From the NCBI GenBank assembly GCA_039798005.1, contig JBDKGV010000040.1, forward strand, positions 1-18,876: DNA of 18,876 nt, written 5' to 3'. Below are positions 7,413 to 13,867 of the stretch, piece by piece; position 1 is the first letter of the stretch, and each line of letters begins with the position of its first letter. The notes under the pieces were generated by a model that was given only the letters and a program-made list of their open reading frames with translations, made no database searches and had not been told where the DNA came from. The translations under genes were made by a program, and so were the position numbers. This DNA is from JBDKGV01 sp039798005. GTDB taxonomy: Bacteria > Fibrobacterota > Fibrobacteria > UBA5070.

Positions 7413-8015
7413 ATGGAACCCATTCCCTCCGTCGGACCCCTCGCCTTCCTTCTTGAACTCGACCGCATGAAGGAGATCTGGCGCAAGAACCCCGTACACG
7501 GCACGACCCGCGTGGAAAACGACGCGGAGCATTCCTGGCATGCCGCCTTGGCCGCCATTGCCCTGGCCCCCATGATGCCTCAGGGCACGGATGCCCATCG
7601 CGTCAGTCGCATGCTTCTGGTCCACGACCTGGGCGAGATCGACACCGGGGACGTGCTGGCCTACGGAAAGGACGAGGCCAAGGCAGCCCGGGAGGAACGA
7701 TCGTGCCTGGAACGCGTGTTGGAAATTCTTCCCCCTGAAGGACGTGACGAGATGCGTGACCTGTGGCTGGAATTCGAGGAAGGACGCACTCCCGAAGCCC
7801 GTGCCGCCTGGGCCATCGACCGCATGCTTCCTTGCTTGGAGAACCTCGCCTCAGGAGGCCGTGCTTGGAAGGAACACGGCGTGCGCCTGGAGCAGTCTCT
7901 CGCACGCAACAGCGTGATCGGCGAGACCTTTCCCGGCCTGTGGGACGAACTCCGCCCTCGCATCGAGGCCGTGTTCGTGGAAATCGAGAGGATTCGAGGC
8001 GCAACGCCGCGCTGA
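7413..8015 (+). CDS. HD-domain phosphohydrolase (YfbR-like, HD_3 type)
   Basis: This is a 200-residue protein. The metal site is complete: ENDAEHSWH (His40), HDLGEID (His71-Asp72) and AWAIDRMLP (Asp136). Between them lie helices typical of the 5'-deoxynucleotidase/HD_3 group: FLLELDRMKEIWRKNP near the N-terminus and GGRAWKEHGVRLEQSLARN after the last ligand. Family members hydrolyse deoxynucleoside monophosphates or similar phosphate esters, but the exact substrate cannot be read here. The ATG at 7413 has no clear Shine-Dalgarno sequence; the AT-rich 39-base gap to the divergent APH gene leaves room only for a short or leaderless transcript. No obvious terminator follows. Confidence 0.85.
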   Translation: MEPIPSVGPLAFLLELDRMKEIWRKNPVHGTTRVENDAEHSWHAALAAIALAPMMPQGTDAHRVSRMLLVHDLGEIDTGDVLAYGKDEAKAAREERSCLERVLEILPPEGRDEMRDLWLEFEEGRTPEARAAWAIDRMLPCLENLASGGRAWKEHGVRLEQSLARNSVIGETFPGLWDELRPRIEAVFVEIERIRGATPR

Positions 8016-8124
8016 TCCCCCGGACCGGGTTTGCAAGGGCGATTCCAAGCCTTGCGATCGGCTCCATGAAACCATATTTCCCCGCTGGCCATCCATCCGT
8101 TCCGTCCATCAGCAGGAGATGACA

Positions 8125-9183
8125 ATGAATCTCGGAACCCCTATCCTGAAGCAGTCGTTCACCCGCCTGCGCGCCACGGCCACCCTTTCGATCGCCCTGA
8201 TGGCCTGCCCGATGGCACAGACGCCGACGGAACAGAACGTCTTCATGGTGGGGCACAGCTTGGTGAATTTCACCATGCCTCACATGCTCAAATCCCTCAT
8301 CGCCGCCTCCGGAGGCACGGGTGCCGTGGACGTCCAAGTCACGAACGGCGCCTCGATCCTGGCCAATTGGGAAAACCCCAACAGCGCCCAAGGCACGCCG
8401 TACACCACAGCGCTTCCAACGGGGAAATACGAGGCCCTCGTGTTGACGGAAGCCGTGCCACTTCTGAATCACACGACCTGGAGCAACTCCTACCAGGCGG
8501 CCAGCCAGTTCCTCGGGTACGCCCGCGGCTACCGCTCCGACATCCGGTTCTACATCTACGAGACATGGCACTGCATCAACACCGGACGCACCGACACCGT
8601 CATCGCGGCCATCGCGCCCCGGACATGCTGGTACGACAACGACGATGGTCTGCTTTGGCAGCCCCGCCTGGTGGCGGATCATCCGAAATGGGTCAAGATC
8701 CTTGACAGCGCCGCGACGCTGCAGAACCGGCACCCGTCCTCCTACCTCATCCCGGCAGGCAGCGCATTCTCGCGGCTTGCGCTCGAGATCCAGGCAGGCA
8801 GGGTTCCTGGCCTCTCCTCGTTCCGGGAGTTGTTCGAGGACGACATCCATCCCAACCGGCTCGGCAACTGGTTCGTCGCCAACGTGATCTTCGCCACGCT
8901 CCGGGGACGTTCCCCGGAAGGACTTGCGCGTCTGGTCAACGACGAATACGGGAACCGCCTGCTCGAAGTCCCCCAAGCCCAAGCCACCAAGCTGCAGCAA
9001 GTCGCTTGGGATGCCGTATGTGCCGAGCCTCGAAGCGGCGTATCCTGCGCTGCCACAGGCATCGGCAGCAGGCACGACCGCAACTGGTCCTCCCCTCTCC
9101 GGCCGGCCAGGCTCTTCGATGCCCAAGGTCGATTGGTACGCAATCCGCAGACTCTCGTCCGGCGACTGCACCTTCCCGACTGA
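8125..9183 (+). CDS. Exported SGNH/GDSL-like hydrolase
   Basis: This is a 352-residue protein with an N-terminal export signal (hydrophobic LSIALMACPMA before QTPTEQ; cleavage after PMA, or lipidation at the Cys of LMAC, are both possible). The fold is suggested by a block I motif VFMVGHSLVNF with candidate nucleophile Ser45 and a block V motif FEDDIHPNRLGNWFVANV with candidate Asp239 and His242. Such enzymes cleave esters of polysaccharide or lipid substrates outside the cell; the substrate is unknown. The chain ends with a linker and RLFDAQGRLVR, which looks like the C-terminal sorting or anchoring tails of FCB-group secreted proteins. The ATG at 8125 is chosen because AGGAG lies 6 bases upstream; the ATG at 8119 touches the ribosome site. 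Confidence 0.7.
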   Translation: MNLGTPILKQSFTRLRATATLSIALMACPMAQTPTEQNVFMVGHSLVNFTMPHMLKSLIAASGGTGAVDVQVTNGASILANWENPNSAQGTPYTTALPTGKYEALVLTEAVPLLNHTTWSNSYQAASQFLGYARGYRSDIRFYIYETWHCINTGRTDTVIAAIAPRTCWYDNDDGLLWQPRLVADHPKWVKILDSAATLQNRHPSSYLIPAGSAFSRLALEIQAGRVPGLSSFRELFEDDIHPNRLGNWFVANVIFATLRGRSPEGLARLVNDEYGNRLLEVPQAQATKLQQVAWDAVCAEPRSGVSCAATGIGSRHDRNWSSPLRPARLFDAQGRLVRNPQTLVRRLHLPD

Positions 9184-9260
9184 CCCGTGCGTGCTCCCGA
9201 CGGAGGAGCATCGCCCCATTAGGGGAACCTCGACATGAGAAATTCGATACTGGTCGACAT

Positions 9261-9283
9261 ACTAGATATCTTGTATATTCAGA
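9261..9283. promoter_or_regulatory. Imperfect palindrome upstream of rrf2, probable autoregulatory operator
   Basis: ACTAGATAT-N5-ATATTCAGA has a left arm identical to that of the perfect palindrome at 9773-9797 and a right arm matching 6 of 9 positions. It lies 23 bases before the TTG start of the Rrf2-family gene and overlaps a TATATT that could be its -10 element. Binding here would repress the regulator's own transcription. Confidence 0.55.
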
Positions 9284-9305
9284 ATATCCAAAGGAGCTGT
9301 TCGAC

Positions 9306-9734
9306 TTGAGCTATTCGTTGACCTTGACCCATGCCGTGGCCGTGACCGTCTTCGTCGCCGACAAGATCCGTCGGGGCATGTTCGAGTTCGTCCCCACCCG
9401 GGAGATCGCCGAACAGCTGGACATCAAGGCGCCCACCCTGGTCAAGATCCTGCAGAACCTCAACCGGGCCGGGATCGTCGAGACCCGGGAAGGGGCCAAG
9501 GGCGGAGTCCGCATGGCCCGCCCGGCCCAGGAAGTCCGTATCCTGGACATCTTCGAAGCGATGGAGAATCGCCGACCCGTCTTCCAGACGGACCTTTCCT
9601 TCCGCGTGACCGGGGAGATCCCGGACCGAGCCAAGCTCGCCATCCGTTCGGTCTTTGACGACGCGGCGGGAGCCATGCGACGCGCCCTCGATGCGCGCAC
9701 CGTCGCCGACCTCGTCGCCCGCCTCGACGGCTGA
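9306..9734 (+). CDS. Rrf2-family transcriptional regulator without cluster cysteines
   Basis: This is a 142-residue DNA-binding protein. The winged-helix features of the Rrf2 family are clear: LTHAVAVTVFVADKIRRG at the N-terminus, helix-turn-helix VPTREIAEQLDIKAPTLVKILQNLNRAGIVET (29-60), the wing EGAKGGVRMARPAQEVRILDIFEAME (62-87). The chain has no cysteine at all, so it cannot bind the [Fe-S] cluster used by IscR, NsrR or RirA. It must sense something else or respond through a partner, as in YwnA- or CymR-like members. The start is TTG 9306, with AAGGAG 9 bases upstream; a longer reading frame upstream overlaps the SGNH gene and has no family similarity. Related palindromes lie before this gene and before the next gene. 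Confidence 0.88.
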   Translation: MSYSLTLTHAVAVTVFVADKIRRGMFEFVPTREIAEQLDIKAPTLVKILQNLNRAGIVETREGAKGGVRMARPAQEVRILDIFEAMENRRPVFQTDLSFRVTGEIPDRAKLAIRSVFDDAAGAMRRALDARTVADLVARLDG

Positions 9735-9772
9735 TCCCCTATTGAAGTCCCCGCACAATTTCGTGCAACCAC

Positions 9773-9797
9773 AACTAGATATTCTTGATATCTAGTT
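9773..9797. promoter_or_regulatory. Perfect 10-bp inverted repeat, probable Rrf2 operator
   Basis: AACTAGATAT (9773-9782), spacer TCTTG and ATATCTAGTT (9788-9797) form a perfect palindrome of the size and AT-richness expected for an Rrf2 dimer site. It ends 25 bases before the ATG of the small outer-membrane protein gene. As the left arm is repeated upstream of the regulator gene, the two sites define a motif. A role as an RNA hairpin is less likely because the stem is AT-rich and directly adjoins the ribosome site. Confidence 0.65.
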
Positions 9798-9822
9798 AAT
9801 CAAAACCAAAGGAGAAGAGACC

Positions 9823-10368
9823 ATGAAGAAGACCATCCTTGCCCTGATCGCCACCGCGTGCACCGCACCGCACGCCGCGGAGGTGCTGGTGGAGACCGAT
9901 CCCGCCACCTTCGCCATGAAGGGTGCGGCCTTGCATCTGCGCACCCGCTTCGAGTCGCTGCCCGGCTGGACCTTCGGAATCGGCTCGTACGCCCTCGACC
10001 TGCCTTCCCCGATGGTGGACATGGTCCCGCAGAACGAAGGCGAGGACTGGAACGTGCGGATCGAGCCGGGGATCGGGCTCTTCGCCGACCGGAGCCTGCG
10101 CGAGGACGGGAACGGCCTGACCTTCGGCGGTCAGGTCTCCCTGCAGCGCTTCGAACTGGACGCCCCGGGGCAGAAGTCGGGCGATGCGTGGAACCTGCTT
10201 GTCATGCCCCGGGTGGGTTACCACTGGAGCCCGTTCGACAACGGGTTCTACGTCTTCCCTTGGGCAGGCGTCGGCTACACCACACCGGTGGCGGGAGACG
10301 CCGGCGACTACCACGTCTCGCCGTTCGTGCCCTTCGCCACCCTTCACGTGGGCTGGAACTTCCGGTGA
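9823..10368 (+). CDS. Small predicted outer-membrane beta-barrel protein
   Basis: This is a 181-residue secreted protein with a signal peptide (MKKTILALIATACTAPHA, cleavage before AEV). The mature part alternates short amphipathic strands rich in Gly, Phe, Trp and Tyr (GWTFGIGSYALDL, LTFGGQVSLQRFEL, WNLLVMPRVGYHWSPF, FPWAGVGYTTPV, FVPFATLHVGWNF). This is the pattern of an eight-strand barrel. The last strand ends in WNFR rather than a terminal Phe. I do not recognise a named family. The ATG follows AGGAG at 8 bases and a perfect palindromic operator 25 bases upstream, so it is probably the target of the Rrf2 regulator just before it. It converges on cobO with a 7-base gap. Confidence 0.6.
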   Translation: MKKTILALIATACTAPHAAEVLVETDPATFAMKGAALHLRTRFESLPGWTFGIGSYALDLPSPMVDMVPQNEGEDWNVRIEPGIGLFADRSLREDGNGLTFGGQVSLQRFELDAPGQKSGDAWNLLVMPRVGYHWSPFDNGFYVFPWAGVGYTTPVAGDAGDYHVSPFVPFATLHVGWNFR

Positions 10369-10375
10369 TCGCCGG

Positions 10376-10987
10376 CTAGAACTCCACCCCGGGCTGGGCC
10401 TTGATCCCGGCCTTGTAGGGATGCTTCACCGCCTCGATCCGGCTCACGAGATCGGCGGCATCGAGCAAGGCCTGCGGTGCGCCGCGTCCGGTGAGGACGG
10501 CGTGCTGCATCGCGGGTCTTGCGGCCAACCCTTCCAGCACCTCCTCGACGGGGAGGTAGCCGTGGGCCAGGATCACGCACAATTCATCGAAGATCACCAT
10601 CGCGATGTCAGGATCTGTCAAGAAGACCAGGGCCTGCGCCCAGGCGCGACGGGCGGTCGCGATGTCCCCCTCGCGGTCCTGGGTGTCCCAAGTGAAGCCA
10701 TCGCCATAGGCGTGCCACTCGACGCCCGGGAGCTTGGAGATCACCTCACGCTCGCCCGAGAACTGGCTGCCCTTGAGGAACTGCACCACACCCAGGCGCC
10801 AGCCCTGGCCCACCACGCGGATACCCATGCCGAAGGCGGCGCTGGACTTCCCCTTGCCGGGGCCGGTGTTGACCATCAGGAGCCCCTTCTCGCCGGTGGC
10901 CTTGGCCTGCCGCGCCTGGTGGGCGGCCTGGATCCTGCGCATCCGCTCGTTGTGCTTCTCGTTCAGGTCGATGTCGGAATCTGTCAT
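10376..10987 (-). CDS. cobO: Cob(I)yrinic acid a,c-diamide adenosyltransferase (CobA/CobO/BtuR type)
   Basis: This is a 203-residue cytoplasmic enzyme that transfers adenosyl from ATP to reduced corrinoid cobalt, making the AdoCbl form. The P-loop TGPGKGKSS (41-49), FDELC (133-137), VLTGRGAP (164-171) and the C-terminal signature KHPYKAGIKAQPGVEF are all present, so it belongs to the CobA/BtuR type rather than PduO or EutT. The ATG at 10987 follows AGGAG at 5 bases; a longer in-frame extension upstream runs into the repeat element and is not supported. It is the last gene of the minus-strand block led by nrdB, after a 159-base gap. No separate cobalamin riboswitch is visible directly before it. 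Two copies of the iterated palindrome (10607-10619 and 10973-10985) lie inside or at its start. Confidence 0.92.
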   Translation of the reverse strand: MTDSDIDLNEKHNERMRRIQAAHQARQAKATGEKGLLMVNTGPGKGKSSAAFGMGIRVVGQGWRLGVVQFLKGSQFSGEREVISKLPGVEWHAYGDGFTWDTQDREGDIATARRAWAQALVFLTDPDIAMVIFDELCVILAHGYLPVEEVLEGLAARPAMQHAVLTGRGAPQALLDAADLVSRIEAVKHPYKAGIKAQPGVEF

Positions 10988-11032
10988 AGCGTCTCCTGTG
11001 GTGGCGCAAAGGTAGGTGCGGAGGCGGTGCCG

Positions 11033-11108
11033 CTGCGCCAGGGATGCCGGCGACAGCCCAAGACACCGCCCCCGGGCCAAGGCCGGGGCGGGGCTTGGCA
11101 GGCAGCCC
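11033..11108 (-). repeat. Dispersed structured repeat, copy A
   Basis: Read on the minus strand, this element begins GGGCTGCCTGCCAAGCC and ends CCGGCATCCCTGGCGCAG. Both blocks are identical to those of copy B at 18603-18690. Between them lies a different but also self-complementary core (CCGCCCC pairing with GGGGCGG, flanked by CAAG/CTTG). It fills the gap between the CGGC-like gene and cobO. Confidence 0.7.
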
Positions 11109-11146
11109 GACGGCCGGGAGGCCGGGGCGCCCTTCTCATGGGAGCT

Positions 11147-11515
11147 TTAGGGGAACGTCCCTGTCTTTCTTTCCAGCACGATCGACTCCCGCGTCCGCCC
11201 TTGGAAGGAGCCGTGGGTGTAGCCGATGACGTCGAAGTGCTCCGACAGCCGGTGCGCGATCGTCTCGTAGTCGCAGTTGTTGGAGCGCGAACAGCTCGAG
11301 AGATGCACCGCCTCGACCCCGTGCGCCAGCAGGAGCGCGATCCGGCTCTCCAGATCGCCGTCGTCGAACGCCATCTCGAAGAGCTCGGCATTTCCCCCGT
11401 AGCGCTCGAAGGCTCCGGTCCCTTGGTGGAAGGCCCGCATGCAGCCATTCCCTTGGCAGGTCTTGGTCTCGCGGCTTACCAGGATGGCGACTTTGACAGA
11501 TTTTGTCGCGCTCAT
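11147..11515 (-). CDS. CGGC-like small cysteine protein coupled to nrdA
   Basis: This is a 122-residue cytoplasmic protein resembling CGGC-domain proteins (putative metal-binding): KVAILVSRETKTCQGNGCMRAFHQGTGAFERYG at the N-terminus, LLAHGVEAVHLSSCSRS in the middle and HFDVIGYTHG near the end. Cys20, Cys25, Cys75 and Cys81 are candidate ligands. The Cys-Gly-Gly-Cys element that names the family is replaced by FDDGD at about 50-54, so its metal site or activity differs. The ATG overlaps the nrdA stop in an ATGA, which indicates translational coupling and suggests a job linked to the reductase, such as metal or redox supply. That role is inference only. A 12/13 copy of the iterated palindrome covers codons 3-7. 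Confidence 0.75.
   Translation of the reverse strand: MSATKSVKVAILVSRETKTCQGNGCMRAFHQGTGAFERYGGNAELFEMAFDDGDLESRIALLLAHGVEAVHLSSCSRSNNCDYETIAHRLSEHFDVIGYTHGSFQGRTRESIVLERKTGTFP
11495..11507. repeat. Iterated palindrome GACAGAWTCTGTC, 12/13 match
   Basis: GACAGATTTTGTC, preceded by TTT, lies near the start of the CGGC-like gene. Confidence 0.6.
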
Positions 11516-13857
11516 GCCGAGCATGCCTCGCAATCGGGGTTGTCGATCGAGCAGGCCTGCGGGACGGGCTCCTCCACGGGACCCCGACTGCGCAGCGCCT
11601 TCTCCAGGGCCACGTCCACGGTGACCTTCTGGGCCAGCCGCACCGAGGCTTGGCGGATGTAGTAGGAGCCGGTCTTGAGCCCCTTCTGCCAGCCGTGGAA
11701 GTGCATGCTGGTGAGCTTGGCGATGGTGGGCTCGCGGAAGAAGACGTTCAGACTCTGGCTCTGGCACACGAAGGCCCCGCGCTCAGCGGCCAGGTCCACG
11801 AGCACCCGCTGCGGCAGTTCCCACACGGTGCGGTGCAGGCGGCGCACCTCGGCCGGGATCTCACGGATGTCCTGGACCGACCCTTCGGCAACCACGATGC
11901 GTTCCTTCATCGCCTCGTTCCAGAGACCCAGACGCTCTAGGTCGCGCACCAGCGCGCGGCTGGTGCGCACGTACTCGCCTGAGAGGACGTTGCGCTTGTA
12001 CAGCACGGCCGGGATGGGCTCGATCCCCTCGGTATTCCCAAGGAGCGAGGCCGTCGAGGCGGTGGGCATGATCGCAACCAGGAGCGAATTGCGCAGGCCG
12101 ATGCGGACCATGCGCTCCCGCAGGGCCTCCCAGTCCCAGCGTCCGCTCGCATAGGTTTCCAGGGCGGTCTCGGGCACGGCTTCGCCCCGACGTTTCCTGT
12201 CGCGGTGCCACAGATCGAACTGGAAGAGCCCTTGGCTTGCGGGCGATCCCGGGAAGCTCGGGTGGGACCCGAGCGTGGCGGCAAGGTCCGCCGAAGCGCT
12301 CACGGCCCCGTGGTAGAGCGTCTCGAAGACCTCGCGATGGAGACGCCAGGCCTCCTCGTCGTCCCAGGAAAGGCGCGCGGAGAGGAACAGGTCGGCCAAT
12401 CCCTGCACCCCGATCCCCATCGGACGGTGGCGGCGGTTGGAGACCTCGGCCTCCGGGACAGGATAGAGGTTGCGCTCGATGATGCGGTCGAGGTTGCGCA
12501 CCAGACGGCCCACCTGCGCGTGCAGTCCCTCGTGATCGAAGCCCCCGGGTCCCCAGAAGGCGGGCAGGCTCACCGAAGCCAGGTTGCACACGGCCGTTTC
12601 TTCTGGGGAGGTGTATTGGATCACCTCGGCGCAGAGGTTGGAGGAGCGGATGGTGCCCAGGTGCGACTGGTTGGACTTGAGGTTGGCGGCATCCTTGTAG
12701 ACCAGGTAGGGCATCGAAGTCTCGATCTGCACCTCGAGGATCTTGCGCCAAAGCTCGCGGGCGGGCAGCGTGCGGATGCCCTTCCCCTCGGCCTCGTAGT
12801 CCTCGTACAATTGACGGAATCTGTCACCCACCGCCTCGGCAAGCCCCGGGGCGCGGTGCGGGTCGAAGAGGGTCCAGGGCTTGTCGTCGCGCACCCGCTC
12901 CATGAAGAGGTCAGGGACCCACAGGCCGTAGAAGAGGTTGCGGCAGCGGACCTCGTCCTTGCCGGTGTTGCGCTTGAGGTCGAGCCACTCCACCACGTCG
13001 CCGTGCCAGGGCTCGAGATAGACGGCGATGCTTCCCTTGCGCTTGCCGCCGCCCTGGTCCACGTAGGAGGCCGTCGCGTCGAAGGTACGCAGCATCGGAA
13101 CCAGGCCGTTGGAAGTACCGCCGGTCCCCGCGATGAACGAGCCTGCGGCGCGGATGTCGTGCACGTGGATCCCGATCCCGCCGGCGCTCTGGCTGATGCG
13201 GGCGCAGTCGGAAAGCGTCGCGTAGATCCCCTCGATGGAGTCCGCCTTCATGGCAAGCAGGAAGCAGGAGCTCATCTGGGGGCGCGGGGTGCCGGCGGCA
13301 AAGAGCGTGGGCGTGGCGTGCACGGCGCGGCGGGACGACAGGTCCTCGTAGGTCTCGAAGCCCGCTTCCAGGTCGCTGCCGTGGATGCCCAGGGCGACGC
13401 GCATCCAGAGGGTCTGGGGCCTCTCCACGATCCGGCCGTCGGTGCCGCGCAGCAGGTAGGACTTCTCGAAGGTGCGCACCGCCAGGAGGTCGAAACCGAA
13501 GTCGCGCTCAGGACGGACCCGGGCCTGGATCGCGGCCTCGTGGGTGCGGGCCAGTTCCAGCAGTTCCTCGTTGACGGCGGGCGCGGGATTGCCTTCGCGG
13601 TCGCAGCGCGCATGCAGGATCTCCATGGCCTCGCGGAAGGAAAGCGGGGCGATCGTGTGCAGCCGGTGCATGGCTAGGCGTCCGGCCAGCAGCTCGTGGT
13701 CGGGGTGCGAGGTGGAAAGGCCGGCGGCAAGGCTGATGGCCTGCTCCAGACGGGCGTCCTCGGAAGCCTCGTTGCGCGAGGGAAGCCGGGAAAGGATCCG
13801 GGCGGTATCCACGGACAGATCCTGTCCGTGATGGCGGAGGAGTTCGTTCAGGTCCAT
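11512..13857 (-). CDS. nrdA: Class I ribonucleotide reductase, large (alpha) subunit
   Basis: This is the 781-residue catalytic subunit that reduces ribonucleoside diphosphates to deoxyribonucleotides. The active site is complete: the reducing pair Cys198 (QMSSCFLL) and Cys424 (AVCNLASVSLP), and NLCAE (407-411) with thiyl Cys409 and its Asn and Glu partners. Also present are PTASTASLLGNTEGIEP, a Tyr-Tyr pair (GSYYIRQ) for radical transfer and a C-terminal CEAC (776-779) that passes electrons from thioredoxin. The N-terminus goes straight into the alpha fold with no ATP-cone, which is unusual; the ATP-cone is on NrdB. The sequence resembles the eukaryotic-like branch. The ATG at 13857 follows GAGGAG at 6 bases, and that site overlaps the nrdB stop. 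Palindrome copies lie at 12813-12825 and 13814-13826. Confidence 0.96.
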   Translation of the reverse strand: MDLNELLRHHGQDLSVDTARILSRLPSRNEASEDARLEQAISLAAGLSTSHPDHELLAGRLAMHRLHTIAPLSFREAMEILHARCDREGNPAPAVNEELLELARTHEAAIQARVRPERDFGFDLLAVRTFEKSYLLRGTDGRIVERPQTLWMRVALGIHGSDLEAGFETYEDLSSRRAVHATPTLFAAGTPRPQMSSCFLLAMKADSIEGIYATLSDCARISQSAGGIGIHVHDIRAAGSFIAGTGGTSNGLVPMLRTFDATASYVDQGGGKRKGSIAVYLEPWHGDVVEWLDLKRNTGKDEVRCRNLFYGLWVPDLFMERVRDDKPWTLFDPHRAPGLAEAVGDRFRQLYEDYEAEGKGIRTLPARELWRKILEVQIETSMPYLVYKDAANLKSNQSHLGTIRSSNLCAEVIQYTSPEETAVCNLASVSLPAFWGPGGFDHEGLHAQVGRLVRNLDRIIERNLYPVPEAEVSNRRHRPMGIGVQGLADLFLSARLSWDDEEAWRLHREVFETLYHGAVSASADLAATLGSHPSFPGSPASQGLFQFDLWHRDRKRRGEAVPETALETYASGRWDWEALRERMVRIGLRNSLLVAIMPTASTASLLGNTEGIEPIPAVLYKRNVLSGEYVRTSRALVRDLERLGLWNEAMKERIVVAEGSVQDIREIPAEVRRLHRTVWELPQRVLVDLAAERGAFVCQSQSLNVFFREPTIAKLTSMHFHGWQKGLKTGSYYIRQASVRLAQKVTVDVALEKALRSRGPVEEPVPQACSIDNPDCEACSA
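12813..12825. repeat. Iterated palindrome GACAGAWTCTGTC, 12/13 match
   Basis: GACGGAATCTGTC, preceded by ATT, lies inside nrdA (around codon 345, encoding GDRFRQ on the minus strand). Confidence 0.6.
13814..13826. repeat. Iterated palindrome GACAGAWTCTGTC, 12/13 match
   Basis: GACAGATCCTGTC lies near the nrdA start (around codon 11). The arms extend outward to CGGACAG and CTGTCCG, a 17-bp inverted repeat. Confidence 0.6.
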
Positions 13858-13867
13858 GATGCGCTCC

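Noticed and set aside
8017..8030. Terminator after the HD-domain gene (CCCGG-A-CCGGG)
   Set aside because: The loop is too small for a real hairpin of that length; only about 3 bp could form, and the T-run is three bases.
9006..9305. Upstream extension of the Rrf2 reading frame
   Set aside because: It overlaps the SGNH gene in another frame and lacks similarity; a TTG start with AAGGAG at 9306 fits the family N-terminus.
10988..11146. A third cobalamin riboswitch before cobO
   Set aside because: The conserved CCACTG block and B12 box are absent; the GC-rich structure belongs to the repeat copy A.
12205..13677. Long plus-strand open frame antisense to nrdA
   Set aside because: It mirrors the conserved nrdA codons, has no family motif and no ribosome site.
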